Shown here: positions 15,776 through 29,122 of the stretch, in pieces
How positions within the stretch are numbered: the stretch's first letter is position 1
How the letters are laid out: each line of letters starts with the position of its first letter
Source of the DNA: Gammaproteobacteria bacterium Gsub
Lineage (GTDB): Bacteria; Pseudomonadota; Gammaproteobacteria; PS1; Pseudothioglobaceae
DNA length: 64,000 nt
Assembly: GCA_002007405.1 (NCBI GenBank)
Contig: JYIN01000003.1
Coordinates: 1-64,000, forward strand
Direction: 5' to 3'
Made by a program: the position numbers and the translations under genes
Notes under the pieces: generated by a model
The model's database searches: none
What the model saw: only the letters and a program-made list of their open reading frames with translations
Told to the model about the DNA's origin: nothing

Positions 15776-16345
15776 ATGGCAAATCAAATCAACCAAATAA
15801 AAACCCTCTTGGCAGTTTTTATACTGCTACTTTTAGTGATTGCCACCCGAGGTCATGCTAACTGGCTATCATCTTGGGTGCATTTGCCTGATTTTACAAT
15901 TCCTGCTTTGTTGATTGCTGGGGTATATTTTCGCTCATTTTCGGTGGCATTTATCATCATTGTAACCGCAGTTTTAATTGATAATTATGCAATTATTTAT
16001 GATGGCATGAGTGCAAATTGCATCACCCCAGGCTATGGTATTTTGCTATTGAGTTATTATTTTGTATTTTGGTCAGGTCAATTTTTAACAAGCTTGGCGG
16101 TTGATAAAAATATTATTAAAAATGCTCTGATTGTGGTTTTAATCGTGTTATTTCAATGGTTGCTAGCAACACTGGGTTATTACGCATTTACTGCCTCAAC
16201 TTGGGCAAAATTCCCCGCTTATGCACAACATTGGTTGCCAATGGAGGTTTTTTGGGTGTTGTCTTGGGTGTTGGCAGTGGCTGTTGTTTTTACTTTGGCG
16301 CCCCGCCTTATCCCTTTTTTGAGTCTCCAAAAAAGTGGCAGATGA
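15776..16345 (+). CDS. btuM: BtuM-like cobalamin transporter (solitary ECF S component)
   Basis: 189 residues with about six hydrophobic segments and no soluble domain, as expected of an ECF-type substrate-binding subunit. BtuM of Thiobacillus denitrificans takes up cobalamin without a dedicated ATPase module, and a cysteine (Cys80 there) ligates the cobalt. Here Cys82 sits in MSANCITPGYG, at nearly the same position, just after the second or third helix. Its place between btuB and cobO under a B12 riboswitch supports the assignment. Homology is inferred from size, topology, the cysteine and context. The alternative is an unrelated membrane protein of the B12 regulon. cobO overlaps its 3' end by 11 bases. 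Confidence 0.65.
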   Translation: MANQINQIKTLLAVFILLLLVIATRGHANWLSSWVHLPDFTIPALLIAGVYFRSFSVAFIIIVTAVLIDNYAIIYDGMSANCITPGYGILLLSYYFVFWSGQFLTSLAVDKNIIKNALIVVLIVLFQWLLATLGYYAFTASTWAKFPAYAQHWLPMEVFWVLSWVLAVAVVFTLAPRLIPFLSLQKSGR

Positions 16346-16928
16346 GGGTTACAAACGCCGAATGCAGCGTAAAAAAATACACATTGATAAAAACATATTA
16401 ACGGCTGATATTGACAAAGGTATTATCATTTTGCTCACTGGCAATGGCAAGGGTAAATCTTCCTCAGCACTGGGCATGGTTTGCCGAGCGCTTGGTTATG
16501 GAATGCAAATTGGCATTGCTAAATTTTTAAAAGGTAAACAAACAACAGGGGAGGATATTTTTCTTAGCAAACAGCCAAATGTGCAAATTGCTGCTATGAA
16601 AACTGGCTTTACTTGGGAGACACAAGACAAAATCCTAGATACCAAAATGGCGCTTGAGACTTGGGATAAAGCGGAAAAATATCTAAATGATAAATCAATT
16701 GGTTTGGTGGTATTAGATGAGCTGACTTATATGTTGAATTATAAATACCTCAATAAAGAAAAAATTATAAATGTTCTAATGAATCGCCCTAAAAATCAGC
16801 ATGTGGTAATAACTGGCAGGGCAGCCGACCAAGATTTGATAGACATTGCTGACACGGTAAGTGAAATTAAAGATGTAAAACACGCCTTTAGGGCAAACAT
16901 TAAAGCCCAAAAAGGCATTGATTTATAA
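16335..16928 (+). CDS. cobO: Cob(I)yrinic acid a,c-diamide / cobalamin adenosyltransferase, CobA type
   Basis: 197 residues. It transfers the 5'-deoxyadenosyl group of ATP to cob(I)alamin or corrinoid precursors, giving the coenzyme form. The Walker A-type motif is GNGKGKSSSALGM near residue 35, followed by RALGYGMQIGIAKFLKG and VVLDELTYMLNY. The GTG start at 16335 gives MADEGYKRRMQRKK, similar to the N-terminus of E. coli BtuR. It overlaps the BtuM-like gene, so uptake and adenosylation are cotranscribed. BtuR and CobO are the same family; in a scavenging unit the salvage role is more likely than a step of de novo synthesis. Confidence 0.92.
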   Translation: MADEGYKRRMQRKKIHIDKNILTADIDKGIIILLTGNGKGKSSSALGMVCRALGYGMQIGIAKFLKGKQTTGEDIFLSKQPNVQIAAMKTGFTWETQDKILDTKMALETWDKAEKYLNDKSIGLVVLDELTYMLNYKYLNKEKIINVLMNRPKNQHVVITGRAADQDLIDIADTVSEIKDVKHAFRANIKAQKGIDL

Positions 16929-16935
16929 ATCCAAG

Positions 16936-18297
16936 TTAAGTGTTTTCTAACACATATTGTAAGGCTTGATTAAGATACTCAACACCAATAACGCGCATTC
17001 CTTTTAATGGTTTTTTAGGTTTGTTGGCGTCTGCTACTATGGCAACTTTAAAACCATGTTTTTGCGCCTCAGATAAGCGCTCAGCTCCATTATAAACGGG
17101 GCGGACTTCACCAGTTAGCCCGACTTCGCCAAAAGCTATCCAATCTCTAGGAATAATTTTGTCTCTTAGGCTTGAGACAATGGTTAGTATCACTACTAAA
17201 TCTGATGCAGTCTCATTGACCCTAACACCACCCACCACATTTACAAATACATCTTGGTCATGGGTTGCGATACTACCATGTCGATGCAAAACTGCCAATT
17301 GCAAAGACAAGCGATTTTGCTCTAAACCAACACACACGCGTTTAGGGTTGCCATTAGCATAATCCACCAAGGCTTGAATTTCAACCAGTAGCGGTTTGCT
17401 CGCCTCACGCACTACCATCACCATTGATCCGGGCGCTGGCTTGGTTTGATTAGACAGAAAAATAGCCGAAGGATTTTCTACCTGCTTAAGTCCAACCTCG
17501 CTCATAGCAAATACGCTGATTTCATTCACTGCACCAAAACGATTTTTTACCGCACGGATAATGCGATAACGACCGCCCGCATCTCCCTCAAAATACAACA
17601 CCGTATCAACCATATGTTCTAAAACTCTAGGACCTGCCAATGCCCCGCCTTTGGTAACATGCCCAATCATCAATAAAATAGTATGGGTTTGTTTGGCAAA
17701 TTGGCTCAGCTGAGCAGCACAATCGCGCACCTGTGTTATCGACCCTGGGGCCGAAGGTAGGGCGCTCGTTGCCATGGTTTGAATTGAATCAATCACAATG
17801 ACTTTAGGTTGTATTTGCTTACCTAGTTGGATAATTTTTTCTAAATGTGTCTCACTGAGTAATAAAACATCTTCCTTGATGCCTAAACGCGTCGCCCTAT
17901 CACTGATTTGCTCGGCTGATTCCTCTCCGCTGACATACAACACAGGGTTGGTTTTATTGATGTTTGCCACTGCTTGCAAAATCAAGGTTGATTTACCCAC
18001 CCCCGGATCGCCTCCAATCAGCACTACACAACCCTCAATTAAACCACCGCCTAAGGTACGATCTAACTCACTAAGCCCAGTTGAGAGTTTATTTCTATTT
18101 TGAGTTTTAATAGCACACAAGTTTTGGATTTTTGCAGCAGGCAGGTCTTGTAAACTCTCTGGTTGGGTTACCCCAGCTGGGGATAAGACAACTTCTTCTA
18201 CAGTATTCCAAGCTCTACATTCCAGACATTGCCCCGCCCATTGTGGATGATTTGTTCCACATTCAATGCAAACAAATCCAATCTTAGTTTTCGTCAT
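16936..18297 (-). CDS. radA: DNA repair protein RadA
   Basis: 453 residues. RadA is a RecA-like ATPase that promotes branch migration of recombination intermediates. An N-terminal zinc finger (CIECGTNHPQWAGQCLEC) is followed by Walker A GGDPGVGKSTL near residue 95, the RadA-specific KNRFG motif (RAVKNRFGAVNE) near 250, and a Lon-like C-terminal domain (VNVVGGVRVNETASDL; FGEVGLTGEVRPV). Length and all three domains are normal. It converges with cobO, with 7 bases between the stops. It is separated from glyA upstream by 31 bases and could share its transcript. Confidence 0.95.
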   Translation of the reverse strand: MTKTKIGFVCIECGTNHPQWAGQCLECRAWNTVEEVVLSPAGVTQPESLQDLPAAKIQNLCAIKTQNRNKLSTGLSELDRTLGGGLIEGCVVLIGGDPGVGKSTLILQAVANINKTNPVLYVSGEESAEQISDRATRLGIKEDVLLLSETHLEKIIQLGKQIQPKVIVIDSIQTMATSALPSAPGSITQVRDCAAQLSQFAKQTHTILLMIGHVTKGGALAGPRVLEHMVDTVLYFEGDAGGRYRIIRAVKNRFGAVNEISVFAMSEVGLKQVENPSAIFLSNQTKPAPGSMVMVVREASKPLLVEIQALVDYANGNPKRVCVGLEQNRLSLQLAVLHRHGSIATHDQDVFVNVVGGVRVNETASDLVVILTIVSSLRDKIIPRDWIAFGEVGLTGEVRPVYNGAERLSEAQKHGFKVAIVADANKPKKPLKGMRVIGVEYLNQALQYVLENT

Positions 18298-18328
18298 TTT
18301 GTATCAAGCTGGCAAAATGAGCGCATAA

Positions 18329-19582
18329 CTATTCATAAACGGGGTATTTGGCACATAAATTAGCCACTTTGTCTCTAACCTCGTTAATCTTATTTTGATT
18401 GTTTAAATCATCGCAAATGTCACACATCCAAGATGCTAAATTATGGCAGTCTTTCTCATCAAAACCGCGTGTGGTTATTGCTGGTGTGCCGATGCGAATG
18501 CCGCTGGTAATAAAAGGCGATTGTGGGTCATTTGGCACCGCATTCATATTAACGGTAATATGGGCACTACCTAAAGCGAAATCCACTGCTTTGCCAGTCA
18601 GGCCCTGGTTGATAAAACTGACTAAAAATAGATGGTCATCAGTGCCACCTGAGACCACATCAAAACCGCGTTCAATAAAAGTATTTGCCATCACCTGGGC
18701 ATTAATTTTTACCTGTTTTTGATAAATTTTATAATCTGGACTCATCGCCTCTTTAAACGCAACTGCTTTAGCAGCAATCACATGCATCAGGGGGCCGCCT
18801 TGAATACCAGGGAAAATCGCAGCATTTAGTTTTTTTTCAATTGCTGTATTTGCTTTTGCTAAAATCAAACCGCCGCGAGGACCACGCAGTGTTTTGTGTG
18901 TTGTGGTAGTGGTAACATCGGCAATTGCCACTGGGGATGGGTATTCACCCACTGCCACCAAACCAGCCACATGCGCCATATCCACCATTAAATATGCCCC
19001 GATACCATCAGCAATTTGGCGAAAACGCTGCCAATCAACCACCCGTGAATAGGCAGAAAAACCGGCAATCACCATTTTAGGTTGGTGTGTTTTTGCCAAA
19101 TGCTCGACCTCATCATAATCAATCTCACCTGTCTTTGAATTTAAACCATATTGAACTGCGTTAAAATTCTTACCCGAAAACGAAGGTGCTGCACCATGGG
19201 TTAGATGCCCACCATGTGCTAAACTCATACCCAAAATAGTATCGCCTGGCAATAACAAAGCCTGAAAAACTGCTGCGTTTGCTTGAGAACCAGAGTGCGG
19301 CTGCACATTAGCATAATCTGCTTGAAACAAAGCTTTTGCCCTATCAATTGCTAATTGTTCAATGGTATCCACATACTCACAACCGCCATAATAACGCTTG
19401 TTAGGGTAGCCTTCAGCATATTTATTAGTCAGTTGCGACCCTTGCGCTTCCATTACCGCTGGTGAGGTGTAATTCTCACTGGCAATCAGTTCAATATGCG
19501 CCTCTTGGCGCACCTCTTCTTTATTAATTGCATCCGCAATTTGGGTATCAACAGTGTTTAAATTTTGAGATTTTTTGAACAT
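18329..19582 (-). CDS. glyA: Serine hydroxymethyltransferase
   Basis: 417 residues, equal to the E. coli enzyme. It interconverts serine and glycine while loading one-carbon units on tetrahydrofolate. The PLP lysine lies in [14 protein letters not shown] near residue 229; other conserved parts are [20 protein letters not shown] and [13 protein letters not shown]. The frame is open upstream to 19696, but that extension would translate the tRNA-Pro gene and is rejected. The ATG at 19582 has AAGGA seven to eight bases upstream. With serC and serA in this window, serine-to-one-carbon flow is well covered. Confidence 0.95.
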   Translation of the reverse strand: MFKKSQNLNTVDTQIADAINKEEVRQEAHIELIASENYTSPAVMEAQGSQLTNKYAEGYPNKRYYGGCEYVDTIEQLAIDRAKALFQADYANVQPHSGSQANAAVFQALLLPGDTILGMSLAHGGHLTHGAAPSFSGKNFNAVQYGLNSKTGEIDYDEVEHLAKTHQPKMVIAGFSAYSRVVDWQRFRQIADGIGAYLMVDMAHVAGLVAVGEYPSPVAIADVTTTTTHKTLRGPRGGLILAKANTAIEKKLNAAIFPGIQGGPLMHVIAAKAVAFKEAMSPDYKIYQKQVKINAQVMANTFIERGFDVVSGGTDDHLFLVSFINQGLTGKAVDFALGSAHITVNMNAVPNDPQSPFITSGIRIGTPAITTRGFDEKDCHNLASWMCDICDDLNNQNKINEVRDKVANLCAKYPVYE

Positions 19583-19613
19583 TTTTAATCCTTGTTTATC
19601 TATAAAAAACTGA

Positions 19614-19687
19614 TCGGGACGACAGGATTTGAACCTGTGACCGCCACACCCCCAGCGTGGTGCGCTACCAAACTGCGCTACGCCCCG
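19614..19687 (-). tRNA. tRNA-Pro (anticodon GGG)
   Basis: Acceptor CGGGGCG/CGTCCCG, D arm GCGC/GCGC, anticodon stem CCACG/TGTGG with loop CTGGGGG, T stem ACAGG/CCTGT with loop TTCGAAT and discriminator A. The anticodon GGG reads CCC and CCU. No CCA is encoded (the next bases are TCA), unlike the other three tRNAs in this window. The first 10 bases at its 5' end overlap the 3' end of the moeB/thiF-type gene, whose TAG stop lies inside the acceptor and D-arm junction. Confidence 0.93.
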
Positions 19688-20424
19688 TTGGTGCAAATTT
19701 TACAATATTTATCTTTGCTGATTTTAATACTTCTAAAAGTTAAATCCAATATATCAATCAATAACAACTTGCCTAGTAATTGCTCGCCTAAATTCAACAG
19801 CACTTTAATTGCTTGCGTTGCTTGTAGCGATCCGACTATCCCGGCTACTGGGGCCAATATACCATTTTCTGTGCAATTTTCATCAACCTCACCTTGCGCT
19901 GAATACAAGCATTGATAACAAGGTTGACCCGCCTCATAACCTTGAAATACAGATAATTGCCCTTCAAAACGAATCACTGCAGCAGAAACTAAGGGTGTTT
20001 TTTGGCTGACACACACTCGGTTGATTGCAAAACGCGACTCAAAATTGTCAGTACCATCGAGCACAACATCGGCTTTTTTTATCCAATTTGACAAATTATT
20101 CTGCGTTAGGTTTTTAATCGTTGTAACTTTAATATTTGGGTTAATGGCAGCTATCTTTGTCTTCGCTGAATCAACTTTATAACGACCAATATCATCGCTG
20201 TTGTGAATGATTTGGCGCTGGAGATTAGAAATCTCAACTTGGTCAAAATCTGCGATGATAAGATGCCCAATCCCAGATGCTGCCAGATACATTGCACTAG
20301 GAGATCCAAGTCCACCTATACCAATGAGTAACAGGGTTGAATTAAGCAGGGTTTTTTGCCCTTCTACGCCAATATTTGGCAACATAATTTGACGCGAATA
20401 TCTGAGTAATTCTTGGTTGTTCAT
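19678..20424 (-). CDS. Molybdopterin-synthase / ThiS adenylyltransferase (MoeB/ThiF family)
   Basis: 248 residues. Enzymes of this E1-like family adenylate the C-terminal glycine of a small sulfur carrier (MoaD or ThiS). The N-terminal [19 protein letters not shown] and nucleotide loop [19 protein letters not shown] are typical, followed by the arginine finger region ISNLQRQI and [13 protein letters not shown]. Zinc cysteines occur as CYQC and CKIC. MoeB and ThiF cannot be separated by sequence alone here; neither moaD nor thiS is adjacent. The stop lies inside tRNA-Pro. msrA upstream overlaps by four bases, so the two share a transcript. Confidence 0.85.
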   Translation of the reverse strand: MNNQELLRYSRQIMLPNIGVEGQKTLLNSTLLLIGIGGLGSPSAMYLAASGIGHLIIADFDQVEISNLQRQIIHNSDDIGRYKVDSAKTKIAAINPNIKVTTIKNLTQNNLSNWIKKADVVLDGTDNFESRFAINRVCVSQKTPLVSAAVIRFEGQLSVFQGYEAGQPCYQCLYSAQGEVDENCTENGILAPVAGIVGSLQATQAIKVLLNLGEQLLGKLLLIDILDLTFRSIKISKDKYCKICTNGA

Positions 20425-20912
20425 TGTTTAAAATATTTAGCCAATTTGGGGGCAATTAACATTTGGCAATAAGATTGGTTTGGATTGTTATTAAAATAAT
20501 TTTGATGATAGTCTTCTGCTTTGTAAAATTGGGCTAACTGGGTTACTTCAGTAACAATGTGGCTACCTAATTTTTGGATAAATTGTTGTGCTTGTTGCTG
20601 TTGCATTTTGTTGGTATAAAACACGGCTGAGCGATATTGAGTGCCGTAGTCGTTGCCTTGTTGATTGCGTGTGGTGGCATCATGGGTTGCAAAAAATACC
20701 GTTAATAATTGAGTAAAAGAAACCTGGGATTCGTCAAACTCGATTTTCACCGCCTCGGCATGACCTGTAGCACCGGTGCAAATATCTTGATAGGTAGGGT
20801 TTGGGGTAGTGCCGTTACAATAACCAGAAACTACACGCCTCACACCTTCTACACGCTGAAAAACAGCCTCAACACACCAAAAACATCCACCAGCAAAATA
20901 TGCAGTTTGCAT
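20421..20912 (-). CDS. msrA: Peptide methionine sulfoxide reductase A
   Basis: 163 residues. It reduces the S form of methionine sulfoxide in proteins and free methionine sulfoxide. The catalytic motif GGCFWCVEAVF lies at the N-terminus with Cys11 as nucleophile, followed by GYCNGTTPNPTYQDI with a second cysteine, TGHAEAVKIEFD and YGTQYRSAVFY. The short N-terminus is that of the compact bacterial form. No msrB is fused or adjacent. It is the first gene of a two-gene unit with the MoeB/ThiF gene. Confidence 0.93.
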   Translation of the reverse strand: MQTAYFAGGCFWCVEAVFQRVEGVRRVVSGYCNGTTPNPTYQDICTGATGHAEAVKIEFDESQVSFTQLLTVFFATHDATTRNQQGNDYGTQYRSAVFYTNKMQQQQAQQFIQKLGSHIVTEVTQLAQFYKAEDYHQNYFNNNPNQSYCQMLIAPKLAKYFKQ

Positions 20913-20961
20913 GTATCATACTCATCAATAAAAAAGTATCAGTATAGCCTACACAAAACCT

Positions 20962-21273
20962 ATGTATCAAATTAGTTTTTATGTGCCTGAAGCAGACTTA
21001 GAAATCGTCAAAAATGCGATGTTTGATGCGGGTGCGGGTAAATTTAACAATTATAAAAATTGTGCTTGGCAAACAATTGGCATGGGGCAGTTTAAACCTA
21101 TAGATAACGCCAACCCTACGATCGGTGTGTTGGACAAGCTTGAAACCGTTGAAGAATATAAAGTGGAAATACTTTGTGCGGATAATGATATTAATGCGGT
21201 AATCAAGGCAATGAAATTTGCCCATCCTTATGAAGAAGTGGCATTTTGTGTTATCAAACTACAACAAATATAG
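20962..21273 (+). CDS. YqfO/NIF3-like small protein
   Basis: 103 residues matching the CutA-like insert domain of NIF3/YqfO proteins as a stand-alone unit: MYQISFYVPEADLEIVKNAM, FDAGAGKFNNYKNCAWQT and the C-terminal HPYEEVAFCV. The HPYEEVA signature is diagnostic. Stand-alone members are widespread in gammaproteobacteria and their biochemical role is not established; a metal or ligand sensor role has been suggested from the CutA-like fold. It is divergent from msrA with a 49-base spacer. Confidence 0.8.
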   Translation: MYQISFYVPEADLEIVKNAMFDAGAGKFNNYKNCAWQTIGMGQFKPIDNANPTIGVLDKLETVEEYKVEILCADNDINAVIKAMKFAHPYEEVAFCVIKLQQI

Positions 21274-21327
21274 GTCTCGTGGATAATATCATGCTTATAA
21301 CAAGTTTTTTTTATTTGGGTTATAAAT

Positions 21328-21798
21328 ATGCTTAAAAAACTGATTGAATTTTTACAAAATAACTATCCAGATTCTAATATTAACGATTATTTAGATGCCA
21401 AATATTTGCACCTCAGCGACTTACAACTTAAACAAATTGCAAATGCTTTAGAGGCGGGCAAATTAAAAATTAAGCCAGCCTCAAGTTGTAGTGCTCAGCA
21501 TTTTATTTTTCACTTCGGCAACACCTTGATTTTGGTGCAAAAAGACAACAGCAACTCAACAGTGGCTTATCAGGCAGAGCTTTGTTGGGAGACGGATTTT
21601 TTAGCCATTCACTCCACTAGAAATAAAGGCAAGGGCTTTTATTTCATCGCCTTTGAATTTGATGATGATTATCAAACAACGCTAAAATCAACCGATAAAT
21701 CTTTAGACGACCAGGTTAGAAATGAGGCACAAAACCAAGCATTGATTGATAAAGCCATGCCGATTCTAAAGGGCTTTATGAGCGCCATTGCAAAATAA
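21328..21798 (+). CDS. Hypothetical protein, unknown family
   Basis: 156 residues, soluble, no signal peptide. It starts with a predicted helical stretch (MLKKLIEFLQNNYPDSNIND), a mixed centre (HFIFHFGNTLILVQKD) and an acidic region with aromatic residues (FYFIAFEFDDDYQTTLKS). Base composition resembles its neighbours. It follows the YqfO-like gene after 54 bases and converges with ihfA, the stops lying 4 bases apart. I do not recognise the family. Confidence 0.6.
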   Translation: MLKKLIEFLQNNYPDSNINDYLDAKYLHLSDLQLKQIANALEAGKLKIKPASSCSAQHFIFHFGNTLILVQKDNSNSTVAYQAELCWETDFLAIHSTRNKGKGFYFIAFEFDDDYQTTLKSTDKSLDDQVRNEAQNQALIDKAMPILKGFMSAIAK

Positions 21799-21802
21799 TT
21801 TA

Positions 21803-22087
21803 TTACCTTAACTGGATTGTTTTTTTGAGTTTTGGTCCAGCTTTAAAAGTAACCACTCTTCTTGCACAAATTTCAACGGCTTCGCCGGTTTTTGGGTTTC
21901 TACCTGGTCTAGCAGATTTTTCTCTGAGGATAAAATTACCAAAACCTGAAAGTTTTACCGTCTCACCTTGGGCGAGTGTGGCTTGGATAATGGTAAAAAA
22001 ATCATTAGTAATGGCTAAGGCTTGGTTATAACTTATATCCATTGCCTCGACTAGGTTATCAGCAATGTCTTTTTTAGTAATTGACAT
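21803..22087 (-). CDS. ihfA: Integration host factor subunit alpha
   Basis: About 94 residues of the bacterial DNABII family. IHF-alpha pairs with IHF-beta to bend DNA sharply. Conserved parts are MSITKKDIADNLVEAM, ETVKLSGFGNFILREKSARP and GRNPKTGEAVEICARRVVTF, where RNPKTGE is the DNA-intercalating arm. The IHF-alpha spacing and its position right after pheT, as in E. coli, decide against HU. Two ATGs stand in tandem; the second (22087) is better spaced from GGAG. Confidence 0.93.
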   Translation of the reverse strand: MSITKKDIADNLVEAMDISYNQALAITNDFFTIIQATLAQGETVKLSGFGNFILREKSARPGRNPKTGEAVEICARRVVTFKAGPKLKKTIQLR

Positions 22088-22091
22088 CATC

Positions 22092-25932
<3,841 letters not shown>

Positions 25933-25978
25933 ACAAACCCCTTAATCTAAAAAGCAAAACATGCTTTAATTTTAACAG

Positions 25979-26335
25979 TTATTTTAAGGCTTTTTTTGCT
26001 TGTTCAGCAATTTTTGCAAATCCCGCTTTATCAAAAATCGCAATATCAGATAAAACTTTACGGTCAATTTTAATCCCAGCTTTATTCATACCGTCAATCA
26101 TTTTTGAATAACTCAAACCATTGAGTCGCGCCTGTGCATTGATACGCACAATCCATAATCTGCGAAACTGACGGCGTTTTTGACGGCGGTCACGGTAGGC
26201 ATACTGACCTGCTTTGATAACTGCTTGTTTGGCAACACGATAAACTTTTGAGCGCGCCCCATAATAACCCTTTGCCTTTTTTAAAATTTTCTTGTGTTTG
26301 GCGTGCGCTTTAACACTTCTGGATGCTCTTGCCAT
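25979..26335 (-). CDS. rplT: 50S ribosomal protein L20
   Basis: 118 residues, the usual length. L20 binds 23S rRNA early in 50S assembly and in E. coli represses translation of rpmI-rplT. The basic N-terminus ([18 protein letters not shown]) and the conserved [18 protein letters not shown] and [14 protein letters not shown] are diagnostic. It lies 14 bases after rpmI. I did not identify an L20 operator mimic. Confidence 0.97.
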   Translation of the reverse strand: MARASRSVKAHAKHKKILKKAKGYYGARSKVYRVAKQAVIKAGQYAYRDRRQKRRQFRRLWIVRINAQARLNGLSYSKMIDGMNKAGIKIDRKVLSDIAIFDKAGFAKIAEQAKKALK

Positions 26336-26349
26336 TTTTATTCTCCTAT

Positions 26350-26547
26350 TTAACTGTAAGGTAGCATTTTACGAACCATCGGCATATCCACTTTCTCAAT
26401 GCTATCTGGTGCGCGTAAATTACGCTTTCTAGAAGTGCTTTTTTTGGTCAAAATATGACGCAAGTGAGAGTGTTTACATTTATAACTGCCACTGGCAGTT
26501 TTTTTGAAGCGCTTAGCAGCGCCTCTATTGGTTTTTAACTTTGGCAT
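26350..26547 (-). CDS. rpmI: 50S ribosomal protein L35
   Basis: 65 residues: [20 protein letters not shown] at the start and [18 protein letters not shown] at the end, both diagnostic of L35. Two ATG codons stand in tandem; the second (26547) is seven bases from AGGAG and gives the family N-terminus. It is the middle gene of infC-rpmI-rplT. Confidence 0.97.
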   Translation of the reverse strand: MPKLKTNRGAAKRFKKTASGSYKCKHSHLRHILTKKSTSRKRNLRAPDSIEKVDMPMVRKMLPYS

Positions 26548-26601
26548 CATTTACTCCTTTTTAGCCCTATCAGACTTTTTTATTACAGGCTTTATCAAGC
26601 C

Positions 26602-27132
26602 CTACTTCTTTTTTGATTTGGGTGCCAGCATCATGCCCAGCTGACGACCCTCCATTTTTGCCTTTTGTTCTACATTGGCAAATTCTTCTGTGTCTGTCTC
26701 AATTCTATTTAACATTTCTATACCCAGCTCTCGGTGTTGCATTTCACGACCGCGAAACCAAATACTGACCTTAACTTTATCCCCATTATTTAAAAATTTT
26801 ACTAAATTCCTAAATTTAATTTGGTAATCACTCTCTTCTGTACTGGGGCGATACTTAATAGTTTTGACGGTGGTTTTTTTTTGCTTCTTCTTAACATCAC
26901 TAAGTTGTTTTTTTTGTTCATATTGAAACTTACCAAAATCCATAATCTTACAAACAGGGGGGCGGGCATTGGGTGAGACTTCTACTAAATCTAATCCAGA
27001 ATTTATTGCCATCTGCTGTGCTTTATCTGTGTTAATAACGCCGACTTGTTCACCTTTGGTGTTAATCAAGCGTACTTTTGGTACATTGATATAATGATTG
27101 ATACGAATGGTTTTATTTGTTTTTTTAATAAT
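26602..27132 (-). CDS. infC: Translation initiation factor IF-3, starting at ATT
   Basis: About 176 residues. IF-3 keeps 30S subunits free and proofreads the initiator tRNA and start codon. The central DFGKFQYEQKKQ linker, KTIKYRPSTEESDYQIKFRN and IWFRGREMQHRELGIEML are diagnostic. Starting at the first ATG-like codon (TTG at 27069) would remove the conserved N-terminus. The frame continues upstream through RINHYINVPKVRLINTKGE to a TGA stop, and the only start candidates there are two ATT codons at 27132 and 27129. GGAG at 27143-27140 lies 7 bases before the first. An AUU start is the hallmark of infC in E. coli and the basis of IF-3 autoregulation. Confidence 0.9.
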   Translation of the reverse strand: MIKKTNKTIRINHYINVPKVRLINTKGEQVGVINTDKAQQMAINSGLDLVEVSPNARPPVCKIMDFGKFQYEQKKQLSDVKKKQKKTTVKTIKYRPSTEESDYQIKFRNLVKFLNNGDKVKVSIWFRGREMQHRELGIEMLNRIETDTEEFANVEQKAKMEGRQLGMMLAPKSKKK

Positions 27133-27136
27133 TCAG

Positions 27137-29029
27137 TTACTCCGTTGTTACTAATTTTACAAAGGTCTCAAGTGGCATTGTTCCTAAATCTTTGCCGCCC
27201 CTTTGTCTTACAGATATTTGCCGGTTTTCTACCTCCTTATCGCCAACCACTAAAATATATGGGCAATGTTGTTGGGAATGCTCGCGTATTTTAAAGCCTA
27301 TTTTCTCATTTCGCAAGTCTGAGATAACCCTGAGCCCTTGTTTTTTTAATTTTTTCTCAATTATTGTGGCAAAATCAAGTTGTTTTTCGGAAATATTTAA
27401 AATAACTGCCTGAATCGGTGCTAACCATGTGGGTAACGCCCCTGCATAATGCTCAATCAAAATCCCCACAAATCGCTCAATTGAACCAACAATAGCACGG
27501 TGCAACATCACTGGTGTTTGTTTTGACCCGTCTTTTGCAATATAGTGTGCATTTAAACGCTCAGGCATGGAAAAATCTACTTGTAGAGTACCGCATTGCC
27601 ATTCGCGTTGCAGGCAATCTTTTAATACAAATTCAATTTTTGGTCCATAAAACGCCCCTTCACCTGCTTGCAATTCCCAAGAGATGCCTTTTACATTTAA
27701 CGCCTTTTTTAGAGCGGATTCTGCCTTATCCCAAACTGCATCAGAGCCGACTCGTTTTTGCGGGCGGTCAGAGAATTTAATGGCTATATCCTCAAAACCA
27801 AAGTGTTGATATACTTTAAAAGTCAGATCAATAAACGCGGCTACCTCATCTTGAATTTGTGTATCTATACAAAAAATATGTCCATCATCTTGGACAAAAT
27901 TACGCACCCGCATAATACCGTGCAAAGTCCCTGATGGCTCATTACGATGACATGAGCCAAACTCAGCCAAACGCAGTGGTAAATCCCGATACGATTTCAA
28001 ACCTTGATTGTAAATTTGAACATGTGCGGGGCAATTCATCGGCTTGATAGCATACTCGCGATGCTCACTACCGGTAACAAACATCGCCTCAGAAAATTTA
28101 TCCCAATGCCCTGATTTTTGCCAAAGACTTTTGTCAATAAGTTGTGGCGTATGTACCTCTTGATAGTCGTTATCTATAAAAATATCACGCATAAATTGCT
28201 TAACTATTTGATACAAAACCCAGCCTTTTTGGTGCCAAAAAACCATGCCGGGAGATTCTTCTTGGAGATGGAATAAACTCTGCTTTTTGCCAATTTTGCG
28301 ATGGTCACGACGCTCAGCCTCTTGCAATCTATGCAAATATTTTTCCAAATCATCTTTGTTTGCCCAAGCAGTGCCATACACTCGCTGTAACATTTCATTA
28401 TTGTTATCACCACGCCAATACGCCCCTGCCAATTTCATCAATTTAAAAGCTTTAAGGTGACGAGTTGAAGGCACATGCGGTCCCCGGCATAAATCAATAA
28501 AATCACCCTGTTGATATAAAGACAGCGGTTCATTTTTTGGAATTGAGGCAATAATTTCTGCCTTATAATGCTCACCTTTTGCCTGAAAAAATGCAACCGC
28601 TGCATCACGCTCCATTTCAATGCGTTCAATTTTAAGATTTTGCTTAACCAACTTGTACATGTTTTTCTCAATTTTGCCAAGGTCTGCCTCAGAAAAACCA
28701 TTTTTGTAAGCAAAATCATAATAAAAACCATCCTCAATCACTGGACCAATAGTCACTTGTGCATTGGGATAAAGCATTTGCGTGGCTTGTGCCAACAGGT
28801 GTGCTGTAGAATGACGAATAATCTCAAGCCCTGCCGCATCTTGATCGGTAACGATTGCCAATTTTGCATCCACATCAAGTAAGTGTGCGGTATCTACCAA
28901 TTTGCCGTCCACCTCAGCCGCAAGCGCCATTTTTGCCAAGCTGGGGCTGATTGATTTTGCCACTTCTATAACGCTAACTACACTATCAAAAGTCTTTTGG
29001 GCACCATCTGGGAAGGTGATTATCGGCAT
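27137..29029 (-). CDS. thrS: Threonyl-tRNA synthetase
   Basis: 630 residues, close to E. coli (642). An N-terminal TGS domain ([14 protein letters not shown]) and the zinc-dependent editing domain ([31 protein letters not shown]) are followed by the class II core: [40 protein letters not shown] and the C-terminal anticodon domain ([14 protein letters not shown]). It is the first gene of the seven-gene translation operon. Its end contains the ribosome-binding site of infC. No T-box or clear operator was seen in the 110 bases upstream. Confidence 0.97.
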   Translation of the reverse strand: MPIITFPDGAQKTFDSVVSVIEVAKSISPSLAKMALAAEVDGKLVDTAHLLDVDAKLAIVTDQDAAGLEIIRHSTAHLLAQATQMLYPNAQVTIGPVIEDGFYYDFAYKNGFSEADLGKIEKNMYKLVKQNLKIERIEMERDAAVAFFQAKGEHYKAEIIASIPKNEPLSLYQQGDFIDLCRGPHVPSTRHLKAFKLMKLAGAYWRGDNNNEMLQRVYGTAWANKDDLEKYLHRLQEAERRDHRKIGKKQSLFHLQEESPGMVFWHQKGWVLYQIVKQFMRDIFIDNDYQEVHTPQLIDKSLWQKSGHWDKFSEAMFVTGSEHREYAIKPMNCPAHVQIYNQGLKSYRDLPLRLAEFGSCHRNEPSGTLHGIMRVRNFVQDDGHIFCIDTQIQDEVAAFIDLTFKVYQHFGFEDIAIKFSDRPQKRVGSDAVWDKAESALKKALNVKGISWELQAGEGAFYGPKIEFVLKDCLQREWQCGTLQVDFSMPERLNAHYIAKDGSKQTPVMLHRAIVGSIERFVGILIEHYAGALPTWLAPIQAVILNISEKQLDFATIIEKKLKKQGLRVISDLRNEKIGFKIREHSQQHCPYILVVGDKEVENRQISVRQRGGKDLGTMPLETFVKLVTTE

Positions 29030-29122
29030 CTTAAAATTATCAAAATAAAAACGGGCATTTTACTTGAGTGATGATCGGATTTGACTGCCAATTCGGTAAA
29101 ATCTCCCATCTTGCCAATCATC

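Noticed and set aside
19583-19696. N-terminal extension of glyA by 38 codons
   Set aside because: The extension translates tRNA-Pro in reverse register. The ATG at 19582 has a ribosome-binding site and yields the normal length.
26602-27069. Shorter infC starting at TTG 27069
   Set aside because: It removes conserved N-terminal residues (RINHYINVPKVRL) that are present in frame upstream.
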